The position numbers were made by a program, and so were the translations under genes. A DNA stretch of 64,000 nucleotides from Bradyrhizobium sp. CB82 (GTDB lineage Bacteria > Pseudomonadota > Alphaproteobacteria > Rhizobiales > Xanthobacteraceae). Shown here in pieces: positions 52,179 through 61,247 of this stretch. Numbering within the stretch: the first letter of the stretch is position 1; every line of letters starts with the position of its first letter. The stretch lies in contig NZ_CP121650.1 in assembly GCF_029714405.1 (NCBI RefSeq), positions 4,407,001 through 4,471,000 on the forward strand. Reading direction: 5' to 3'. The notes under the pieces were generated by a model. The model made no database searches. It had not been told where the DNA came from and worked only from the letters and a program-made list of their open reading frames with translations.

Positions 52179-53348
52179 ATGGAAGCCCGCACAGTAAACA
52201 ACCCGCCGCCCGCCGCATCCCATGATGACGCAGTACGCTGCGTTCTTGCAATCGAATTGAGCAAGAAGAGTTGGATTGTCGCGGTCAACACGCCCTCGTC
52301 GGAGAAGATCAGTCGCTACACGTTGAAGGCCTGTGATTGGAAGGAGCTTTTAAAGCTGTGCGAGCGGATCGGGACGCGGATCGCCCAAGAACTGAAGAAA
52401 GACGTCGAATTGGTTTCTTGCTACGAAGCGGGCTACGACGGCTTCTGGCTTCACCGTCTGCTCGAAGCACACGGCATACGCAACTATGTCATCGATCCGG
52501 CAAGTCTGCAGGTTGATCGTCGTGCGCGCCGAGCCAAGACAGACCGCGTCGATGTCGAGCGGTTGCTGCGATCACTGATGGCGTATCTGCGTGGGGAACC
52601 GAAGGTTTGGAGCGTGGTGTGCGTGCCTAGTGTCGCCGAGGAGGACGACCGTCGGCTCCATCGTGAGCGTGGCCGGCTGATTAACGAACGTATCCAACAC
52701 GTCAACCGGATCAAGGGACTGCTCGCGATCCATGGCATCTATGACTACCAACCCCTGGGCCACGATCGGATGAAGCGGCTGGAACGATTGCGCACCGCTG
52801 ATGGCCGGACACTGTCACCGCGGCTCAAGGCAGAAATCCTGCGCGAACTGCAGCGATTGGAGCTTGTGATCGGAATGATCAAGACGATCGAGGCGGAGCG
52901 CGATGCCATTGCATCGGCCAAGATTGAGACGGAGCATAGCAGCGCAAAACGGATTCAGGATCTGGCCAAAGTCAAGTGTATCGGGCCCGAATTTGCAACT
53001 ACACTTGTCGGCGAAGTATTCTACCGCTCTTTTGACAATCGCAAACAGCTAGCGAGCTACGTCGGTCTGACGCCGGCGCATTTCCAGAGCGGCGAGACGT
53101 GCCGTGATCAAGGTATCAGTAAGGCCGGTAACGCCAAGGCTCGCAGGGTCATGATTGAGCTCGCGTGGCTGTGGTTGCGACATCAGCCCGCCAGCCCTTT
53201 GAGCGTCTGGTTCCACGATCGTGTCGGCAAACTCAAGGGCCGTATCCGGCGGATTACGATCGTCGCAGTCGCACGCAAGTTGCTGATTGCTCTCTGGCGC
53301 TATCTCGAGACAGGTCTGGCGCCTGAGGGCGCCATTCTGAAGGTGTAA
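52179..53348 (+). mobile_element. IS110-family transposase, intact
   Basis: A 389-residue DEDD-type transposase. N-terminal VLAIELSKKSWIVAV with an acidic catalytic residue (E variant of the usual D), CYEAGYDGFWLHRLLEAHGI, RRAKTDRVDVERLLRSLMAY with further acids; C-terminal domain KVKCIGPEFATTLVGEVFYR, SYVGLTPAHFQSGETCRDQG and ISKAGNAKARRVMIELAW with the serine region. No stops or frameshifts, and GGAGACGACTCTG before ATG. Could be active. The presumed right end continues to about 53540. Confidence 0.92.
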
Positions 53349-53665
53349 TTTGAATCGCGGAAAGTGGACGAAAACAACATTACCGATCCCAAGGTGGATG
53401 TGTGACCGTGCGCATGACTGGCTGAAAGAAGCCGTGTTGCAGAAGGGTGCCATCCTCCTTGGAGCCCTGTGCCCTCGCATGTTGCATGAGGGACCTTGGT
53501 ACGGGGCTCGCCCCGACCGGATATAAGTTGATGCGGCGAGCGCCGCATAGCCAAAGAGCTCCGCCTTGGGATCAATTGAACAAACATAGTCGGAACTTCA
53601 ATCGGGCAAGAGGGGATCAGGAGCGCAAAATACGTATGCAGCGTGATGGCCGGACACGATTGTAG
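53349..53665. other. Presumed right end of IS110 copy 1 and unassigned DNA
   Basis: No gene. Contains two small hairpins (GTGCCATCCTCCTTGGAG region; CGGGGCTCGCCCCG at about 53504-53517) as expected near an IS end. The exact element boundary cannot be fixed because IS110 has no terminal inverted repeats. Confidence 0.4.
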
Positions 53666-53752
53666 CTCGGCGCGCGCTTTCGCCGTCAACCCCTCGCGCC
53701 TTCCGGCGCGACCCTCCGGGCTCCGGGGGTTGACCGCTCAGCGCGACCAAGC
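53666..53752 (-). repeat. 87-bp repeat, right copy of the inverted pair
   Basis: Reverse-complement relative of 48656-48743. Confidence 0.65.
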
Positions 53753-53866
53753 AGAGGAGCCGCCGTGCCATCAATGCAGACTTGCGCTCGCGTGAGCCTC
53801 TTGAAACGGACAGAAGGAAGAAATGTTGATCGCGAAAAAACTCTTGACTCACGAAGCCTCATATAA

Positions 53867-53978
53867 GTCATGCGCATCGGCGGCAAAAGCTCCGGGGCGG
53901 CGGGCCCATTCTTCACAGCGGCGTGGAAGCCGTGGGTTTGGCGTCGGGTCACCACCACCTCGGATCGTCGTCGGCAGA
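53867..53978 (+). repeat. Repeat adjoining IS110 copy 2
   Basis: Relative of 48957-49064; lies between the 3' end of the broken transposase (54036) and the inverted repeat at 53666-53752, so it may be that element's non-coding end. Confidence 0.55.
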
Positions 53979-54035
53979 TCCCGGCATGGGCTGCCAAGCT
54001 GTTGTCCTGTTATGCCTCCCCTTCCGTGCTGTCGC

Positions 54036-55198
54036 TCAAGATGCTGGACGTAAGATGAGGCCCCTCGGCACCTCGCCCGTGGTGACCAAACGCCATAGCG
54101 TGATCAGCAGCTTGCGTGCCAGCGCCACGATTATGATCTTGCGCGTGGCGCTCCGACCATCGGCCGTTCGCATCCTGAACCATTGGGCCAGGGCGCTGTC
54201 TTTTTGGAATCTGAGAAAACGCCAGGCCAACTGGATCATGCCGCATCGAACGCGAGCGCTGCCGGCACGTGCAAGTCCTCGCTCGCGCCTCCGCTTGCCA
54301 CTCTCGTCTGGCGAGCCGGTGAGGCCGGCGTACCGGGCGACCGCTTTGCGATCGCGCAAGTGGCGTAAGAGCATCTCGTTGACCAGCATATCCGCCGTCT
54401 CGACCCCAACGCCCAGAACCCGTGCGAGGAGCCGAACCATCGCGTGAGGGCCTCTCTCCTCAGCTGGAGCCGCCGCGAGTTTGCGTAGCCGTTCCTGCTC
54501 GATCGCACTGATCTGCTCGCGCACGACGCGCAGGCGCGCGAGTTGGCGGCGCATCTCAGCATGCGTGTTCTGCGGCAACGGTGTTCCCTCCACCGTGCGC
54601 AGACCTTCCAGCTTCTCCTCGGCCTTGCGGAGGGTGGGCTTGAAGGTGCGGATGCCGTACCGGACCAGGATGGCCTTCATCTGGTTTATGAGCCGCGTTC
54701 GCTCGGTGACCAGGTTCTCTCGCTCGCGGTTCGGTCGGCGTGCGTCCTCCTCCTCGAGCGTCGGGATTGCCGCCATGCTGCAATGGCGCTTTTCGCCTCG
54801 CAGCCAGCCAAGAAAGGCGCGCTTCAGCAGTTCCGTGTCGAGGCGATCCGTCGTCGCGCGCCGATGTTCGCGACACCGCGACGCTTGTTGGATGGATCAC
54901 GTAGGTCTCGATGCCGCGTGCCCGCAGCCAGCGAGCCAGCCAGAAGCCGTCGCGGCCAGCTTCATAGGCGACGACGATGCGCTTGATCTCGCGCCCGGCG
55001 CGACCAGCTTCGTTCTGCCACCGATGCAACAGCTTCAGTAGCATTTCCTCGTCGGGATCGATCTTCTTGAGGGGCTGGCGTTCGATCCCGGGAATAACGG
55101 CTGCAACGAGCCATTTCGATTGGCTCATCTCAATCACGGCGATGACCGTGCTATCTTGTTCGAGGGCGGTAAGGGACCTGCTTGAAAGCTTCCAACAT
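54036..55198 (-). pseudogene. IS110-family transposase, frameshifted
   Basis: The same family as the intact copy but a different lineage. The N-terminal part reads TVIAVIEMSQSKWLVAAVIP and YEAGRDGFWLARWLRARGIE ending near HPTSVAVSR; at about 54866-54872 the frame changes and continues as REHRRATTDRLDTELLKRAF to the C-terminal LLARVLGVGVETADMLVNEM, RYAGLTGSPDESGKRRRERG and IIIVALARKLLITLWRLV. The start is unclear: ATG 55198 is followed by a stop after 15 codons. Inactive copy. Confidence 0.8.
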
Positions 55199-55334
55199 GG
55201 GGCGCTCCGTCGCTCATTTGTTGAAGAGCATCGAAGGTCCCATACCCTCGCCGCCCACCCCATAGCATCTTCACATAAGCGCCGTTCGGAAGGGCGGCCG
55301 GTTGCTTCTGGTCTGCCTCCATGAGCTGACGACC

Positions 55335-55445
55335 TGCGGACGCCACGGTGTTTCGCGTCCCCGATGCCTCGCGGATCGCGCCGCGCGAGATCAACGCACT
55401 TGCAGCGGAATGGGGCATCTGGCCGGCGGGTGAGACCGGCCGAGA
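55335..55445 (+). repeat. Coding-like remnant repeat, copy 1
   Basis: Encodes VFRVPDASRIAPREINALAA and EWGIWPAGETGRDQ, with a relative at 58078-58187 (VFRGRDASAIAPREINTLAA, EWGIWPTDEASRD). The nucleotide match is strong over roughly 75 bases. Family not recognised. No gene in 55199-55550 otherwise. Confidence 0.6.
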
Positions 55446-55550
55446 TCAACGACCCTGGACCGAGATCGTGCGCGGCATGGTTCGCAAGGCGCCACGGCCG
55501 TTGCTGACCGTGGCGTTCTTGCTGGGCGGGCTGTAGCACGCGGTGAATGT

Positions 55551-55850
55551 TTACACCTGCCGCCATCTGGGCAGCCCTCTTTCTGATCCATTCCACCCCG
55601 CCGCCGGCCTCGCGTCATGGGGCTCATCCCAACACCGAGGTGAAACGAGACTTGCGCCGATCCCGACGTCACGCGTGGCCTTGTGGTCGGCCTCGAACAA
55701 CCGGCTTGCGGCCTCGACGTTCGCGGCGCAGCGCTCGAGCCACCGGGCCACGAGACGATCAACCCGCGCGGCAAGCCGCCGTTGTGCCGGCACAAGCCGC
55801 GCATCCAGGCTCTGATCAGATCGCTTCTTGACGTCGTCCTGGGCGTTCAT
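55551..55850 (-). CDS. Hypothetical protein in the mobile region
   Basis: A 99-residue frame with GGAGGG four bases before ATG 55850. The first 65 residues (MNAQDDVKKRSDQSLDARLV, RLAARVDRLVARWLERCAAN, VEAASRLFEADHKATRDVGI) look like a helical, charged protein; the rest (SPRCWDEPHDARPAAGWNGS) looks non-coding, so the C terminus may have been replaced by rearrangement. No family recognised. Confidence 0.45.
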   Translation of the reverse strand: MNAQDDVKKRSDQSLDARLVPAQRRLAARVDRLVARWLERCAANVEAASRLFEADHKATRDVGIGASLVSPRCWDEPHDARPAAGWNGSERGLPRWRQV

Positions 55851-56272
55851 CTTTCCCTCCTGCCGTTACGGCGGAGGGAGCGGCCCTGCGCCGAGCGTTA
55901 CATTCTTGCTTTGCGGATCAGCCCGGCATCGAGCTGAATATTCCGCGTCATCGCGGACATGCACGACCAGCCAGCCAGCCGGGTAAGCGGCCGGACGAAG
56001 GCGGCAGTCTCTGCGATGTGTGTGCGTGCGATACGCATTGTGGCCCTCAAGAGCGCGGGCATTTCACCCGTCACGAATGCACGATCTAAGCGCAGAGAAA
56101 GTCCGGCGCGTCAAACTCTTTTGTCCATGCGGGGCAAAGTTTGTTGCGGGTCGGCAATTTTCGAACGGTCGCGCGGCCAGCTGGGTTCGAAAATTTCAGG
56201 TTGTACGCAATTGGTGGAGGCCCGTGGCTAACTCCGCCGAGTCTGATCGTCGGCCTTCCATCTCGAAAGAAA
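55851..56272. other. Gap with no recognised feature
   Basis: No convincing gene on either strand; base composition is similar to flanking IS-rich DNA. Confidence 0.3.
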
Positions 56273-57697
56273 TCACCCTCGCGGCGTCAGGCTCTGGGCT
56301 GTCGCCGCGCGAACCGGCTCAAGGATGCCACGTTGCAGCGCGGCGCGCCTCTCCGCAATGGCATGGCTCAAGAGTTCGAGCACCAGCGCAAATGCCGCCA
56401 GCTCTTCCTGCTCCATGGCCCCGTCGTCGTAACATTCGAGCGTTTCACCGATGATCTTGTCGGCTTCACGCTGCAGTGCCAGCAGGTCCTGGTTGGATTC
56501 CGCCGTCCGCGCAGTCGCGATCATCGCCAGGATTCTCTTGCGATGGCTGGTATTCTCCTCCCTTTCGTCCCGGTTCAAATAGCGACGCAGCCAGGCGCCG
56601 GCCGAACCGATCGCGGACAAAAGCAGCAGCCCGAACCAGAAGTAATCGCCGTATTTGTCGAGGAAGGTGCGTTCATTGCCGTCGATGACGGCCGCCGCGC
56701 CCCGATGGACCGGCAGCTCGGTATCTTTGTCGGTGTCCGGCTTCGTGATATGGACGGCACCGGGGACTTGCCTGGCGATCGCCTGGCGGACGGCGAAGAG
56801 CTGGCGGAAAAAGGCGGCCGCCGTCGTTTCCGACAAGCTTTTTCGCGCCACGATCAGGTGGCTAACGCTGACCGTCTCAACCTTGTCATCCGGCCAGGCC
56901 GGATCCGCATTGAAGACGCTCGGCGGAATTTCCTCGGATTCATAACGCGGGTGCTTCAAGGCGATGGCTTCCGATGTCTCGATCGCGAGAAACTTCGGCT
57001 CGCCTCGCGTCCGGGCCGTTGCCGCGATGGCGTCCGCCGTGATCTTGCTGTCGAGTGGGCCGACCGCCATGAACGCATCGACGGTCATGTCGCGCGCCAT
57101 TGGCTCGACATCTTCCGTGCCGAAGTGCGTGATGGCTACCTTGTCGGGCTCTACGCCGGAAGCGCTCAGAATCACGTGCAGCAATGACGCGTTTGCCGCG
57201 GTCCGGCCGATCACGCCGACACGGTGGCCTGCGAGGTCGGCAACCTCCTTGATTTTCGGCGCGCGCTTTTTCTTGGGACCCTTGCCCGCAAGTCCGGAAG
57301 GCGACCACAGCACGACGAAATTCTTGCGCACGACTGCGATGGTCTGCGCGTCAGAGGGCATCTCCAGATCGGCGCGACCGACCGCAAGCTCGGCCTTGCC
57401 GGCGCGAAGCGTAGCGAGAGCTTCGACCGCCCCCTCGGTGATGACCGGTTTCAGCCTGACGGTCCGGCTTTCATTGGCGAAGGCATCGGCCATCGCCTCA
57501 ATGACCTTTTTATCGTTGCTTTCTGGCGGTCCGACCGCAATCCGGAGAGTTTCCGGGCGCAACGCATAAAGCAGTGCGCCCGCTGCGGCGCCGAAGATGA
57601 GAAAACCAACCAGCAAGGCCAGCAGGAGCGAATTGCTTCGTCTCCGCTCTCGGCGGGCCGCCTCACTGGCTTTACTTGTACTGTCGGAGGAGGACAT
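56273..57697 (-). CDS. TAXI-family solute-binding protein, membrane-anchored
   Basis: A 474-residue protein. A basic N terminus (EAARRERRRSNSLL) and one helix (LLLALLVGFLIFGAAAGALL) anchor it. The binding domain (about 50-340) has TLRIAVGPPESNDKKVIEAM, KPVITEGAVEALATLRAGKA, DLAGHRVGVIGRTAANASLL as in TRAP-TAXI receptors. A second membrane helix (YFWFGLLLLSAIGSAGAWLR) and a cytoplasmic helical tail follow. No DctM/DctQ-type membrane subunits are adjacent, so it may be an orphan sensor or serve a distant transporter. Confidence 0.85.
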   Translation of the reverse strand: MSSSDSTSKASEAARRERRRSNSLLLALLVGFLIFGAAAGALLYALRPETLRIAVGPPESNDKKVIEAMADAFANESRTVRLKPVITEGAVEALATLRAGKAELAVGRADLEMPSDAQTIAVVRKNFVVLWSPSGLAGKGPKKKRAPKIKEVADLAGHRVGVIGRTAANASLLHVILSASGVEPDKVAITHFGTEDVEPMARDMTVDAFMAVGPLDSKITADAIAATARTRGEPKFLAIETSEAIALKHPRYESEEIPPSVFNADPAWPDDKVETVSVSHLIVARKSLSETTAAAFFRQLFAVRQAIARQVPGAVHITKPDTDKDTELPVHRGAAAVIDGNERTFLDKYGDYFWFGLLLLSAIGSAGAWLRRYLNRDEREENTSHRKRILAMIATARTAESNQDLLALQREADKIIGETLECYDDGAMEQEELAAFALVLELLSHAIAERRAALQRGILEPVRAATAQSLTPRG

Positions 57698-57774
57698 TGC
57701 CGCTGCCAGTCGGAGATGAACGCGCGACCTGTTTTCCAGGATACTACGTTCTTGCTGAGATAACGTCTTTGCAG

Positions 57775-58014
57775 CCGGCCTGGTTCAATGCCGCAGCCGG
57801 CCTCTGCGTCATCTGCCCGATCGCCAGCCGGGTCCGCGACTATCCCTTCGAAGTGAATTTGCCCGAAGGCTCCGGCGTTCACGGCGTGGTGCTTGCCGAC
57901 CAGCCCCGCAGCATCTCCTGGGAAACAACGACCTCTCCGGCATGCCGGGCGGGGACTGACGTCGTGCTCACGGACGTGCGCGAATGCCTGGCTGCTCTGC
58001 TCGGGATCGACTGA
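57775..58014 (+). pseudogene. MazF/PemK toxin, N terminus missing
   Basis: About 79 codons: PAWFNAAAGLCVICPIASRV, RDYPFEVNLPEGSGVHGVVL, ADQPRSISWETTTSPACRAG and a closing VLTDVRECLAALLGID. This is the C-terminal two thirds of a MazF-type endoribonuclease (VCPITSRVxxYPFEV, GVVLADQVRSLDW). The first 35 residues with the RGD-like start are absent, and no antitoxin gene lies upstream; the sequence before it belongs to the promoter side of the TAXI gene. Not expected to be toxic. Confidence 0.75.
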
Positions 58015-58077
58015 ACGCCTCATTCCACTCGCGACGGGGAGTGGCCAATGTCCTTACGATCCGGCACAATCGCTGCG

Positions 58078-58187
58078 ACGCCACTGTGTTTCGCGGCCGC
58101 GATGCCTCAGCGATCGCGCCGCGCGAGATCAACACGCTCGCAGCGGAATGGGGCATTTGGCCGACGGACGAGGCCAGCAGGGATTAA
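58078..58187 (+). repeat. Coding-like remnant repeat, copy 2
   Basis: Same orientation as 55335-55445; the two copies bracket the hypothetical protein, the TAXI gene and the mazF remnant. Nothing else is recognised between 58015 and 58397. Confidence 0.6.
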
Positions 58188-58397
58188 CGGCCCTGGACCT
58201 CCGCATCATGGATAGAGCCGCTGCTGCCTAGCAACCATTTGGTATCAGCCCTATTGTCCATTCATCACTGATCAGGGCTTTGCGCGTAGGCATCCGCGGC
58301 TGAGAGACACGTCGCGCTCCCGCCTGACTTGGGAGGTGCCTCGCGGGCGCCGGAATGATGGTCCGGCTTCTGGCTCAGCTCGATGGGAAGCCCTTTC

Positions 58398-58745
58398 CTA
58401 CTTCTTCTTCGCCGGCCCGAAATCCGGCTGCCAGGCGGCCTCCTTGCGGCTTGGCGCCGCGGCGATCACCTTGGCTTTCTCCTTCTTCGGTTTCTTGGCT
58501 TCGCGATTGCTGCGCTGCTGTCCCTTGGCCATGTCGTCTGTCTCCTTCTGAGGTTCGAGCTCGTCCAGTTCGTCCGCCTGCAGCACGCGCCCGCGCGGCG
58601 TGCAGACTCTCACGTCCATGTAGCCCTGGCGCAAAAGCTTCCTTGCGAGCCGCAGCGCGACCACGGCGCTGCCGCGACCGAGATTGGAACTGCCGTATTC
58701 GTTGGTGCCGCTGACCAGGAACGGCACGCGCAAGGTCCTAGCCAT
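58398..58745 (-). CDS. Two small proteins fused in one frame
   Basis: A 115-residue frame from ATG 58745. The first part (RTLRVPFLVSGTNEYGSSNL, ARKLLRQGYMDVRVCTPRGR, VLQADELDELEP) is a small strand-helix protein; the second begins at an internal ATG (58532) that has its own AGAAGGAG nine bases before it and encodes a 44-residue basic protein (MAKGQQRSNREAKKPKKEKA, then AAWQPDFGPAKKK) known as a stand-alone gene in related bacteria. Either the stop between two genes was lost or both forms are made. Confidence 0.65.
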   Translation of the reverse strand: MARTLRVPFLVSGTNEYGSSNLGRGSAVVALRLARKLLRQGYMDVRVCTPRGRVLQADELDELEPQKETDDMAKGQQRSNREAKKPKKEKAKVIAAAPSRKEAAWQPDFGPAKKK

Positions 58746-58836
58746 TGAGGTAGGCCGCCGCACATATGAGAAGCAGAAGAAACAGCGGAACGATGACCCG
58801 CGGCACGATCCACGGCGAGATGCGAACACGCGACAT
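58738..58836 (-). CDS. 32-aa membrane peptide coupled to the next gene
   Basis: MSRVRISPWIVPRVIVPLFL then LLLICAAAYLNG. A single hydrophobic helix after a basic N terminus. AAGGGG lies before ATG 58836, and its stop TAG overlaps the ATG of the downstream gene (58745) by eight bases, the usual sign of translational coupling. The rest of 58837-59096 has no gene. Confidence 0.55.
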   Translation of the reverse strand: MSRVRISPWIVPRVIVPLFLLLLICAAAYLNG

Positions 58837-59096
58837 CGAATGCCCCTTCGAGGCTGTCGGCGGGAGCGCGCGTGACCCTCAGTCACCGGTCGATGCCGTT
58901 GGAAAGTACGGTGATGCGGGCAGTTTACGCCTGCGCCAGGCCAATAGCGAGCCCTAAAACGATCCGCGTGCGCGCGGGGCTTGCGGCATCGGCGCACGTG
59001 GTGCGGTGGCGAAACTTCTGGCTATTGCCGTGCAATGGGCGCATGCTCGTCGTTGCAGCGTCGGTCGGGGCCCCCTCCTGCGAAAGGCAGGCGTGC

Positions 59097-59360
59097 ATGA
59101 CCATCCGCTCGCGGCGCGAAACCGTCACCTTCAAGCATCCGTTCCGCATCCGCGGCGTCGAGCGCCTGCTGCCCGCCGGCGCCTATGAGGTCGTCACCGA
59201 CGAGGAGACGATCGAGGGCCTCTCCCTCTCGGTCTGGCGCGTCGCGACGATGATCATCGTACCCGCGGAAGCCGCGCGCAGCACGACGGAGATGCTGTCG
59301 ATCGGTTCGGTCGACCTTGCAGACGCGCAAGCCGCAGATGCGAGCGTTGCCAATGACTGA
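59097..59360 (+). CDS. Small conserved protein, 87 aa
   Basis: MTIRSRRETVTFKHPFRIRG, VERLLPAGAYEVVTDEETIE, GLSLSVWRVATMIIVPAEAA. The strand-rich pattern (TVTFKHPF.I...LPAGAYEVVTDEE.IEGLS...WRR) is a recurrent small family in rhizobia, function unknown. GAAAGGCAGG precedes the ATG. Its end overlaps the next gene by eight bases. Confidence 0.72.
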   Translation: MTIRSRRETVTFKHPFRIRGVERLLPAGAYEVVTDEETIEGLSLSVWRVATMIIVPAEAARSTTEMLSIGSVDLADAQAADASVAND

Positions 59361-59649
59361 CCACACCGTCGATCTCGACAAGCATCGCGGCATGGCCGCG
59401 CAGAAGGCGACCGATTTGCGCCGAGCGCTGGCCGAGGTCGAGACCAATCTGCGGGAGCTGCGCGAGCGCGAGGCCGATCTCGAGAACCACCTCCTGACGG
59501 TGCCGGCCGCCTCGTGGCCGGAGGCGGCGGCGAAGGCGCGCTATGTGCTCAAACTCTACGCCGCGAGCCTGCCCGCCGAGGACGCGCGGCACCGCGCGCT
59601 GGTGGCGGCTGTGCTCGGGGATTTCGCCCGGCTCTCCGGAGAGAGCTGA
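59353..59649 (+). CDS. Small coiled-coil protein, 98 aa
   Basis: MTDHTVDLDKHRGMAAQKAT, DLRRALAEVETNLRELRERE, ADLENHLLTVPAASWPEAAA. Heptads between residues 18 and 50 predict a coiled coil; the C-terminal half (KARYVLKLYAASLPAEDARH) is helical. It overlaps the upstream gene, so they are translationally coupled. No function known. Confidence 0.72.
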   Translation: MTDHTVDLDKHRGMAAQKATDLRRALAEVETNLRELREREADLENHLLTVPAASWPEAAAKARYVLKLYAASLPAEDARHRALVAAVLGDFARLSGES

Positions 59650-59795
59650 GGCGATCCCGGCCGTCCGCGTTCTCTCGCCCGCTATGCTCGGCGCAGGGGG
59701 AGGCGGGCGGCCGGACGCGGGGAGCGCGGAGGGTGAAGGAACGATCGCGTGAGGGCGCGATTGCCTAAGAGAGCGATCGCGCAAGGGAGTAAGCC

Positions 59796-60074
59796 ATGAC
59801 GCTCACGAGCGGCCGCTACATCGGCCTCGAATACGACCGGATGATCGTGCTGTTCTCGATGCACGACGGCGCGAGGGAAATCCCTTGCGCGATCTCGACC
59901 TCCGCGATGGACTACCTCGAGCGCGGCCCGCAGGCGAGGCCCGAGCAGCGCGAAGCTCAGTTCACCCGCCTACGGGACCGCATAGAGGCGCGTGCGGCCA
60001 GCAAATATCGAGCGTCGGAACTTGAAGGAAACCCACGGGGGATCGTGCTACGAGGCATTGATTTCAGGACGTAA
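59796..60074 (+). CDS. DUF1488 family protein
   Basis: A 92-residue protein: GRYIGLEYDRMIVLFSMHDG, AREIPCAISTSAMDYLERGP, and a helical C terminus (TRLRDRIEARAASKYRASEL). The VLFSM.DG...IPCAIS.SAMD pattern marks DUF1488, small stress-linked proteins of unknown function. GGGAG lies ten bases before ATG 59796. Confidence 0.78.
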   Translation: MTLTSGRYIGLEYDRMIVLFSMHDGAREIPCAISTSAMDYLERGPQARPEQREAQFTRLRDRIEARAASKYRASELEGNPRGIVLRGIDFRT

Positions 60075-60222
60075 GGCCTTGCCATGTCCCACCATTAGCA
60101 CTCAAACGAATCTTCTGCGCGGGCTGTCGACAGCGAGACCTGACGCAACTACCGTGGCAATAGATCTGCGATGACAACGTTCTTCGATGCTGAGCATTCT
60201 CCCGGCACCGAAGCTCCATTTG

Positions 60223-60501
60223 CTAAGCGCGTTCCTTGTTGGTGACCTCCGGCAAAGGCGGCTTGCGCTCCGGAAGCTTCTTCTTCGGGGGCGCTGGCAG
60301 TAATCCTTCCCTGATCGCTTGCTTCCGAGCGAGCTTGCGGGCCCGGCGAATGGCCTCGGATTTCTCGCGCGTCTTTCTCTCCGAAGGCTTCTCATACGAG
60401 CGTCGCTGCTTCATTTCGCGGAAGACGCCCTCGCGTTGCATCTTCTTCTTCAGAATACGTAGCGCCTGGTCGATATTGTTGTCGCGGACTAGTACCTGCA
60501 A
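60223..60501 (-). CDS. rpsU: Ribosomal protein S21, TTG start
   Basis: A 92-residue S21: [60 protein letters not shown], then a basic extension ([20 protein letters not shown]). The start is TTG 60501 with GAGGAG six bases upstream; no ATG fits. Rhizobia often carry several rpsU copies; this one has a longer tail than the main form and lies beside a cold-shock gene, so it may be used under stress. Confidence 0.88.
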   Translation of the reverse strand: MQVLVRDNNIDQALRILKKKMQREGVFREMKQRRSYEKPSERKTREKSEAIRRARKLARKQAIREGLLPAPPKKKLPERKPPLPEVTNKERA

Positions 60502-60782
60502 TTGAAACTCCTCGCTGGGCTGCGAAAACGCGGCAGTCCTGCATGCAGCCAATTGCGCAGGAGTCTCGTTGCGATGATGAGGATGAGAGTGACGGCGTAT
60601 TTCTTCGCCGGCCTCGAACAAGCCGGTCTACTCGTCACGGCGATCCAGTTCGGTAGAAGTGACGTGACCACTCTCGCGCGACCATGTCAATCGATAAAGC
60701 ACTTCTTACACGTCGACAGGCCCGTTCGAAGCTGCTCGACCGGCACCAGAAGTGCCCGGCTGAAACAAATTGGCCCCCTTCC

Positions 60783-60810
60783 TTGTAAATTTGCGAAAGT
60801 CATGTATATT
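60783..60810 (+). promoter_or_regulatory. Sigma-70-type promoter of the cold-shock gene
   Basis: TTGTAA and TATATT with a 16-base spacer, in an AT-rich patch. It would give a 5' leader of about 125 bases before the csp ATG, typical of cold-shock mRNAs. Confidence 0.5.
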
Positions 60811-60939
60811 GAGCCCATTCGATTAGCCGCTGTGCCTTGTTGAACGCGCCCGCGGGCTCTTTTTCCAAAGACATCGACGAAGTTGAACATTACCGCGTGA
60901 TTATCACGCGGCATGCGCTTGGGCGCTTTGGAGAAAGAA

Positions 60940-61149
60940 ATGACGACAGGTACCGTAAAGTGGTTCAACGGCCAAAAGGGCTTCGGATTTATCCAGCCGA
61001 GCGATGGCAGCAACGATGTGTTCGTTCACATCAGTGCGGTCGAACGGGCTGGCCTTTCGGGTCTAGCCGAGGGACAAAAGGTCAACTTCGAGATCAAGAC
61101 CGACAAGATGCGGGGTAAAGTCAGCGCTGAGAACCTCTCGCTGGCCTGA
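60940..61149 (+). CDS. Cold-shock protein (CspA family)
   Basis: A 69-residue single CSD protein: [20 protein letters not shown] contains RNP1 and [23 protein letters not shown]2; the rest is [20 protein letters not shown]. It melts RNA structures and binds single-stranded nucleic acid. ATG 60940 follows GGAGAAAGAA. Long leader and terminator as noted. Confidence 0.95.
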   Translation: MTTGTVKWFNGQKGFGFIQPSDGSNDVFVHISAVERAGLSGLAEGQKVNFEIKTDKMRGKVSAENLSLA

Positions 61150-61160
61150 GTTTCGTGGTG

Positions 61161-61224
61161 CCGTTTCACGGATGTACTGAAACGGCCATGCTGCCCGCTC
61201 GATCTCCAGATTGAGCGGGTTTTG
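61161..61224 (+). terminator. Double hairpin terminator after csp
   Basis: CCGTTTCA...TGAAACGG (61161-61185), then CCCGCTC...GAGCGGG followed by TTTT (61194-61223). Confidence 0.8.
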
Positions 61225-61247
61225 CCCATTGCGGAACGGGGTGAAGG

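Noticed and set aside
54543..54986. 147-aa plus-strand frame
   Set aside because: Antisense to the broken IS110 transposase.
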